A stretch of 52,931 nucleotides of DNA from a virus: positions 1 through 52,931 of the IMG/VR virus record IMGVR_UViG_3300025849_000049. One strand, 5' to 3'. The number at the start of each line of letters is the position of its first letter. Position 1 is the first letter of the stretch. Both the position numbers and the translations under genes were made by a program. Below the pieces are notes generated by a model that made no database searches, was not told the DNA's origin, and saw only the letters and a list, made by a program, of their open reading frames with translations. Below are positions 49,046-52,931 of the stretch, in pieces.

Positions 49046-49465
49046 TTAATCCCACCTATAAAAAATGTGGTTGTCAATCGTTGCTACCTTGGTAAAGGTA
49101 TGCGCCCAGCTTGGCATCACGTAGTCTGCATGATAGTGTGTTGCTCCGTCAGCGAATGAATGTGTCCATCCGTTGAGAACCATTGCGGCAATCTCTTGTG
49201 AGCGGATGAACGCTTTTTCATTGCGTGGTTCGTCAGAGATGCCATCACAATACCAACTGAACTGGCACCTGTTCTTGGCTGGCTTGCTCTCCCAGTGTAT
49301 GCCCTGTGTAATCACAGCACACACATCGTCAGGGAAGCGGTCATCTTCTACACGATTAAGCACAACCTGTGCCACAGCAAGTTGCCCCATTGTGCTTTCG
49401 TTTCGTGCTTCGTGATAGACATTCATTGCCATACACATAAGCGGTGTTGCTAATAGCTCAATCAT
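49046..49465 (-). CDS. SleB-type cell wall hydrolase
   Basis: A 139-residue protein of the Hydrolase_2/SleB family. MNVYHEARNESTMGQLAVAQ supplies the catalytic glutamate region; VVLNRVEDDRFPDDVCAVI and CQFSWYCDG follow in family order, with ADGATHYHADYVMPSWA at the end. A hydrophobic start may act as a weak export signal. It is encoded among early genes, far from the late M15 endolysin. It may be used for wall remodelling or as a second lysin. Confidence 0.88.
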   Translation of the reverse strand: MIELLATPLMCMAMNVYHEARNESTMGQLAVAQVVLNRVEDDRFPDDVCAVITQGIHWESKPAKNRCQFSWYCDGISDEPRNEKAFIRSQEIAAMVLNGWTHSFADGATHYHADYVMPSWAHTFTKVATIDNHIFYRWD

Positions 49466-49467
49466 TT

Positions 49468-49653
49468 CTAATACCCGTCGTTCCAGATTTGCTCACGTTC
49501 CCACTCCTTGCCAAGGCGGTCATAGTCCTTGGCTCGAATGTGCTTTGCCTTGCTCGACTCCTTGAAGCCACGGCTATTTGTCTTTGTTTCCCAGATACTT
49601 AGGGCGTTATCCTCATACCAAGGCTTGAACATTTTCGTGTGTTTATTCGGCAT
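49468..49653 (-). CDS. Small early basic protein
   Basis: 61 residues, overlapping the ArfA-like gene by 11 bases and ending two bases before SleB. Lys/Glu/Trp-rich (KPWYEDNALSIWETK, KHIRAKDYDRLGKEWEREQ). Unrecognised. Confidence 0.6.
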   Translation of the reverse strand: MPNKHTKMFKPWYEDNALSIWETKTNSRGFKESSKAKHIRAKDYDRLGKEWEREQIWNDGY

Positions 49654-49804
49654 CTTCTGCGTTTCCTTTTCTTGTGTAGCTTCCCTTGCCCTTCTTGGGC
49701 TGGATTATTTGTGGTTGAAACTGCCCTGCTTCCAGAGCCTTTGCGTTACTGTTGCGGCGGCGCTTCGTCTGGTTCGCCCTCGTCCTCTTGCTTGCTCTGG
49801 TCAT
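49643..49804 (-). CDS. ArfA-like ribosome rescue peptide
   Basis: A 53-residue very basic peptide whose core, with NAKALEAGQF then KKGKGSYTRKG at residues 37-47, matches the E. coli ArfA pattern (NAIEALL...F then KKGKGSYMRKGK). The Phe is the same eight positions before the KK. ArfA rescues ribosomes stalled on broken mRNA by recruiting RF2, with its basic tail in the mRNA channel. The length fits functional ArfA. The first 59 bases overlap the end of the upstream gene in another frame. The ribosome site is weak (GGTGA). Confidence 0.65.
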   Translation of the reverse strand: MTRASKRTRANQTKRRRNSNAKALEAGQFQPQIIQPKKGKGSYTRKGNAEDAE

Positions 49805-50051
49805 TGTTCACCACTAATTGCAGGTTGGGTTGGTGGATAACAGCTTCCTTTTGGGTCATGTCAACCACGTTGATTGTGTAAGGGTCGAACTCTACGTCAA
49901 GGACATACTCGTCCTCTGTTAAGTCTCGCACCATCACATACTCAAGCCAGTCAAGTGGCATTGCTTCTTCGCCAATCAAAGGCCACCAAGGTTGTGTGCC
50001 TACGTCTTCTAGGTCTGTGTCAATTACAAATGTTACTTCATAGCGAGCCAT
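49746..50051 (-). CDS. Early protein, unknown
   Basis: 101 residues with AAGGAG before ATG. It begins RYEVTFVIDTDLEDV and contains YVMVRDLTEDEYVLDVEFD, a beta-rich pattern; the C-terminus is acidic and disordered. Its 3' end overlaps the ArfA-like gene by 59 bases. Unrecognised. Confidence 0.65.
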   Translation of the reverse strand: MARYEVTFVIDTDLEDVGTQPWWPLIGEEAMPLDWLEYVMVRDLTEDEYVLDVEFDPYTINVVDMTQKEAVIHQPNLQLVVNNDQSKQEDEGEPDEAPPQQ

Positions 50052-50053
50052 CT

Positions 50054-50212
50054 CTAGCTCCTTTCGTTAAATGCTTTAATAAAATATTCTTTCAGCCAAT
50101 TCTTAAACTCAGGCCGCTTGTCAAGGAAGTCAATGGTCTGTCGGTGGGACAACTGATTGCCCATTAGCCAACGTCTCAGTGCTTCGTGTTTCTTTTCCTT
50201 GTCATCCGTCAT
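50054..50212 (-). CDS. 52-residue early protein
   Basis: A short frame overlapping the upstream membrane peptide gene by 11 bases. Helical and charged (EKKHEALRRWLMGNQL, RQTIDFLDKRPEFKNW). Its end supplies part of the AAGGAG ribosome site of the next gene. Lies downstream of the promoter at 50283-50311. Unrecognised. Confidence 0.55.
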   Translation of the reverse strand: MTDDKEKKHEALRRWLMGNQLSHRQTIDFLDKRPEFKNWLKEYFIKAFNERS

Positions 50213-50315
50213 GCCGTGCTTTCATAAAGTTATAGACATTGATGGTTGTGTTTAGCCAGACACCTATCAGGATGCCCACCTCAATATACGATATTGTTAC
50301 AGGGATGTCAAACAT
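50202..50315 (-). CDS. 37-residue membrane peptide
   Basis: Starts at the last base of the DUF3846 stop (TAATG). MFDIPVTISY leads into a hydrophobic stretch (IEVGILIGVWLNTTI) and a polar end. The promoter at 50283-50311 begins inside its own first codons, so it may not be translated from that transcript. Confidence 0.45.
   Translation of the reverse strand: MFDIPVTISYIEVGILIGVWLNTTINVYNFMKARHDG
50283..50311 (-). promoter_or_regulatory. Promoter inside the 37-codon gene
   Basis: Minus strand TTGACA (50311-50306), 17 bases, TATATT (50288-50283, 5 of 6). The predicted start near 50276 lies upstream of the 50054 gene. It would boost the ArfA-like/SleB/primase direction genes. Confidence 0.5.
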
Positions 50316-50779
50316 TATTTAACCCCCAGTGCATATAGAAGTTCTTCGTCAGTCAGGGTGTCAGTGTCGTCAGACATGAATGCTTCCATCATATCGTAAT
50401 CGGTCAAGGGCATTGCGAAGAACCCAGCTTCGGGTGCTGGCAGCGAGGCGTCTCTCCAAGTTACCATGTCCTTTATCTGCTCAAGGCTAGACATGCAGTC
50501 GATGCTTTCGCCCTCTATAACTGACACAACTATGTCGTCAGTGCCAAGGATAAGGCCACGCCCTGCCAATGGCTGAGAGCAACCCTTGATGTTGAAGAAC
50601 ACTTGGTTCTCCACATACAATCCTTCGTCATCTACATACAAGGTGTCTTGACCTACGCCTTCAAGGTATACTGAGGTGAACAATTCACATCCAAGTAGTG
50701 TGTAGATGTCCTTGTAGTCTCCTGAATAGTCAACGATTTCAATGGTTTGTTTTGGTGTATCAATTAGTATGGCTTTCAT
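50315..50779 (-). CDS. DUF3846-like protein
   Basis: A 154-residue acidic protein. KAILIDTPKQTIEIVDYSG near the start, DTLYVDDEGLYVENQVFF and LAGRGLILGTDD match DUF3846, a phage family without assigned function. The C-terminus is acidic with TDEELLYALG. It has AGGA upstream and a one-base overlap with the next gene. Confidence 0.7.
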   Translation of the reverse strand: MKAILIDTPKQTIEIVDYSGDYKDIYTLLGCELFTSVYLEGVGQDTLYVDDEGLYVENQVFFNIKGCSQPLAGRGLILGTDDIVVSVIEGESIDCMSSLEQIKDMVTWRDASLPAPEAGFFAMPLTDYDMMEAFMSDDTDTLTDEELLYALGVK

Positions 50780-50788
50780 GTCATGTTC

Positions 50789-51022
50789 CTATATGGTTGC
50801 TGTTAGTCGGTCAATGTTATTCACTGCATCTTCTGCGAGCCATTCAATCATGTCCCACACAACTTCGGGCAGGTCATTCTCGTATTGTTCGCAGACATGG
50901 AATGCTATATACTCTAGCACTTGCTTGTCGTTCATGTTGATGTAATCCATAGGCAACTCGTTGGTCAGGAAGTGACCGCTTGCCCATCGGACGGCGTTAG
51001 TGGTAGGTAATAGTCGTGTCAT
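50789..51022 (-). CDS. Small early protein
   Basis: 77 residues, overlapping its upstream neighbour by 26 bases. Mostly helical and acidic (DKQVLEYIAFHVCEQYENDL, then VVWDMIEWLAEDAV). Unrecognised. Confidence 0.6.
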   Translation of the reverse strand: MTRLLPTTNAVRWASGHFLTNELPMDYINMNDKQVLEYIAFHVCEQYENDLPEVVWDMIEWLAEDAVNNIDRLTATI

Positions 51023-51206
51023 CTGTAGTCTCCATTACTTCGTAAATCTTAAAGTCACCGCTTGCAGGTTCTTCTTGCCACTCACCAGTGTGAGCCAGGA
51101 ACTCAGCAAAGCTATGCTCGTCCATGTCTAGCGGTATATCTACCTCGTCGAACTCTACAAACATGTCAATAGACATCGTGGCTATGCCTCTATACTTTTT
51201 AGCCAT
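50997..51206 (-). CDS. Small early protein
   Basis: 69 residues; acidic with beta strands (IATMSIDMFVEFDEVDIPLD). Eight-base overlap (ATGGCTAA) with the upstream gene and 26-base overlap with the next. Similar in style to other tiny acidic early proteins here. Unrecognised. Confidence 0.6.
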   Translation of the reverse strand: MAKKYRGIATMSIDMFVEFDEVDIPLDMDEHSFAEFLAHTGEWQEEPASGDFKIYEVMETTDDTTITYH

Positions 51207-51732
51207 TGGCTAACTCCTTCAATTCTTCTTGGTCATTTTCCTGCTGGTATTCTTCCCAGTCAGGCACAACATATGGGAAGGCATCAAGCACATTCTCTGG
51301 GATGTATTCCTCTGGGTGTTGGTCTGTTAGAGTTTCCCAAGTGTTGTCAATGGATGCCTCGCCATCACCTACGGCGTGACCAATGAAGCAAGCCCCGCCT
51401 TCTTCGTAATACAGGTCAAAGGTGAAGCCGTGCTTTCGCATAGCTGTTTCCAGTGCCGCTACTGGCGGTGACCAAGCTGTCGTAAATGAGACAGTCAGGG
51501 TGTCGCCATCAAGCGAGGCATGGTATACATCAAAGATGTCCCACTTGGTTCCCCAGTTTTGGACGCACCAGTCATAATCCCACTGGTAGTTTGTTTCTTC
51601 TGGGAAAGGCACGAGCATAGACAAGAAGTCTACCTCGTAGCTATCGGCCTGTTTCAATTCGTTCATCAGGCTTTGCAATAGTCCTGCGCTGTCTGATTTG
51701 ATAGTCAATTCGTTGTTACAATAGTTAGGCAT
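51199..51732 (-). CDS. Api92-like / DUF1281 protein
   Basis: A 177-residue protein. MPNYCNNELTI at the start, NWGTKWDIF and SFTTAWSPPVAALETAM match the Api92-like ferredoxin-fold family of phages and plasmids, of unknown function. It is read from its own promoter (51770-51798) with GGAGA before ATG, and has an acidic C-terminus. Confidence 0.8.
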   Translation of the reverse strand: MPNYCNNELTIKSDSAGLLQSLMNELKQADSYEVDFLSMLVPFPEETNYQWDYDWCVQNWGTKWDIFDVYHASLDGDTLTVSFTTAWSPPVAALETAMRKHGFTFDLYYEEGGACFIGHAVGDGEASIDNTWETLTDQHPEEYIPENVLDAFPYVVPDWEEYQQENDQEELKELANG

Positions 51733-51753
51733 TGGTGTTCTCCTTTGCTGCCT

Positions 51754-51915
51754 TCAAAATATAATTGCCAGTATAACTGACATAACTATTATTGTCAATA
51801 GCGTGGCGGGGTTTAACATCAGGAGCATCAAGCCTTGCATGATTGCTTCCCACATAGTCATGGCGAGAAACACAAGAAACAAGATGCCCAGAATGGTGGC
51901 GATGATTGTAAACAT
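51754..51915 (-). CDS. Small two-span membrane protein
   Basis: 53 residues from ATG 51915 (TAATG overlap with the previous stop). Two hydrophobic segments (IIATILGILFLVFLAM and LLTIIVMSVILAIIF) flank a short loop. A holin-like or membrane-modulating early protein is possible, but the family is unknown. Confidence 0.6.
   Translation of the reverse strand: MFTIIATILGILFLVFLAMTMWEAIMQGLMLLMLNPATLLTIIVMSVILAIIF
51770..51798 (-). promoter_or_regulatory. Promoter before the Api92-like gene
   Basis: Minus strand TTGACA (51798-51793), 17 bases, TATACT (51775-51770, 5 of 6). The predicted start near 51763 gives a 31-base leader with GGAGA. It lies within the small membrane gene. Confidence 0.7.
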
Positions 51916-52103
51916 TAGTCTTCGTCTCCTTGTCCCCACCAGCCACAGGCATAGAGGGCGTTTCGTGCTTCGTTTTGTGCCGCCATAATGTCTTGGCCAG
52001 TGGTGGGGTATTTCTTATAATCGTAGTCATAAGCTGCAAGGTGCAGGTCACACAGCGTCTCTGCTGAGACAAGCACCATCTGTTTTTCATTCGTCTTTGT
52101 CAT
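51915..52103 (-). CDS. Small early protein
   Basis: 62 residues, overlapping the 52087 gene by 17 bases and the next by one. A helical core (AETLCDLHLAAYDYDYKKYP, DIMAAQNEARNALYACGW) ends in acidic residues. Unrecognised. Confidence 0.6.
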   Translation of the reverse strand: MTKTNEKQMVLVSAETLCDLHLAAYDYDYKKYPTTGQDIMAAQNEARNALYACGWWGQGDED

Positions 52104-52404
52104 CTTCTACCTCTTCTACTTCTGCTTCAACTTCTATTGAGTGTATCATAGGCGGCTCGCTACTGTCAATAGAAACATCATCGCCGCTATTGAAGGAAAT
52201 ACTATCCAAAGCACGTTCGATGTAGTCACTTGCCCCGTTCTCAAGGGTTTCTTGCATATCGTCGAGAAAGTTTTCTTCGTCGTCCGCCTCGCCTTCCAAG
52301 ACACCTTGCCCAGCTAAATCATACATAGGTATTTCGTATGAAATCTCTACAGTTGCTGTGGCATAGCCACGAACAACACCATCTACTATTTCAAACTTAG
52401 TCAC
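52087..52404 (-). CDS. Acidic early protein, GTG start
   Basis: 105 residues from GTG 52404, chosen because AAGGAG lies seven bases upstream and the start overlaps the previous stop by eight bases (GTGACTAA). Starts TKFEIVDGVVRGYATATVEI (strands), then a very acidic C-terminal half with a helix (NFLDDMQETLENGASDYIER). Possibly a DNA-mimic-like anti-host protein because of the charge, but that is speculation. Confidence 0.65.
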   Translation of the reverse strand: MTKFEIVDGVVRGYATATVEISYEIPMYDLAGQGVLEGEADDEENFLDDMQETLENGASDYIERALDSISFNSGDDVSIDSSEPPMIHSIEVEAEVEEVEDDKDE

Positions 52405-52717
52405 GGGCAAACTCCTTCCACATTCCATTAATTTTAGACCGCCAAGAGCCTTGGACATACTGCGACTCGCATAAGTCTAGGGCAATGTCCCTAACCTTCC
52501 AGACTGGTAAGCCTGTGGCGGCATGTATCTTCTCATACATTAGGTCGGTCATCTTTAGCTCGTAGTCGTCGCCATAGTAAACCTCCATGCCCTTCTGGCA
52601 GAAGCCATCATAGTCTGTAAGCACGACCATGGCATTAAAGACTTGGGTTTTATTTTCGGCTATGGCTTCTTCTTCAGCAAAGCTGGGTTCATATTCGATT
52701 GTATCTGGGTAACTCAT
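52397..52717 (-). CDS. Early protein, unknown
   Basis: A 106-residue acidic N-terminal half (PSFAEEEAIAENK), then helices (DLMYEKIHAATGLPVWKV, RDIALDLCESQYVQGSW). One-base overlap with the upstream gene. Unrecognised. Confidence 0.6.
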   Translation of the reverse strand: MSYPDTIEYEPSFAEEEAIAENKTQVFNAMVVLTDYDGFCQKGMEVYYGDDYELKMTDLMYEKIHAATGLPVWKVRDIALDLCESQYVQGSWRSKINGMWKEFARD

Positions 52718-52920
52718 TATCGATTGTCCTTCGTGTAGATATATTCTTTGGCAAGCAATAGCAAATCTGCTACCTCATGTCCATTCAAAAGGCGGATGAC
52801 ATCGTCATCATAGTCCTCGCCCACCCAGCTTGTTGCCCAATACATACAAGGGACAAATCCCTTTGGGACACCATCCCGTCTGTAGACAAGTGCCACTTCT
52901 ACAAGGTGGCGAGGTGCCAT
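52717..52920 (-). CDS. First early gene in the window, unknown
   Basis: 67 residues starting at 52920, 11 bases from the window end, so a longer upstream start cannot be excluded. LVEVALVYRRDGVPKGFVPC then VIRLLNGHEVADLLLLAKEY suggests an alpha/beta fold. The array of small genes continues from here. Confidence 0.55.
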   Translation of the reverse strand: MAPRHLVEVALVYRRDGVPKGFVPCMYWATSWVGEDYDDDVIRLLNGHEVADLLLLAKEYIYTKDNR

Positions 52921-52931
52921 CTCTTGTGAGA

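Noticed and set aside
1-52931. Temperate lifestyle genes (integrase, repressor, att sites) and a single-subunit RNA polymerase
   Set aside because: Looked for among all proteins and not seen; the tRNA gene has no integrase beside it.

Overview
The window looks like most or all of a lytic, short-tailed (podovirus-like) phage genome. No integrase, repressor, rRNA or housekeeping gene was seen. Late genes occupy the + strand from 719 to 32547. Replication, nucleotide-metabolism, glycan and small early genes run on the - strand from 52920 down to 32540. Replication proteins are T7-like: family A polymerase, primase-helicase, gp2.5-like SSB, endonuclease I and a PD-(D/E)XK exonuclease. The neck and tail genes look P22-like (large portal, gp4-like and gp10-like proteins). 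A monomeric B12-dependent ribonucleotide reductase, ThyX, DUF5872 and several small conserved families point to a marine phage. A Zobellviridae/cobavirus-like relative infecting a marine alphaproteobacterium is my best guess, but this is inference.

Layout. 1-718 is non-coding and repeat-rich, with a promoter upstream of terL. 719-9028 holds terL, portal, a GroES-like co-chaperonin, scaffold, decoration protein and major capsid, closed by a strong terminator. 9071-13319 holds connector genes and a run of small basic proteins, several sharing a C-terminal SGHNRLY tag. 13319-19256 holds a long S74-processed tail fibre, a glycine-rich adhesin and three unknown genes behind a perfect consensus promoter. 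19328-32547 holds a small holin, tail collar and gp10-like proteins, three internal/ejection proteins, an M15 endolysin, a 3TM holin and exported or membrane proteins. On the - strand, 37162-32540 is a glycan operon (GT8; a GT-methyltransferase-MAF fusion; gmd) that also carries the small terminase gene and a 26-codon membrane peptide. 40539-37269 is DUF3310, ThyX, class II RNR, glutaredoxin and DUF1289. 48083-40502 is the replication module with a tRNA-Arg(UCU) and two homing-type nucleases. 52920-48067 is a dense array of tiny overlapping early genes, including a SleB hydrolase and an ArfA-like ribosome-rescue peptide.

Expression. No single-subunit RNA polymerase gene was found. Instead there are many sigma70-type promoters with exactly 17-bp spacers, three of them perfect TTGACA-17-TATAAT, each on the strand of the genes it would serve. 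Two + strand promoters put the predicted transcript start on the start codon itself. The glycan operon leader is predicted to fold into an 11-bp stem whose loop carries a copy of the 16S rRNA anti-Shine-Dalgarno tail. Many short genes were found only by reading the sequence directly, for example at 11912, 19328, 33562, 42089, 48242, 48782, 48970, 49643, 50054 and 50202.
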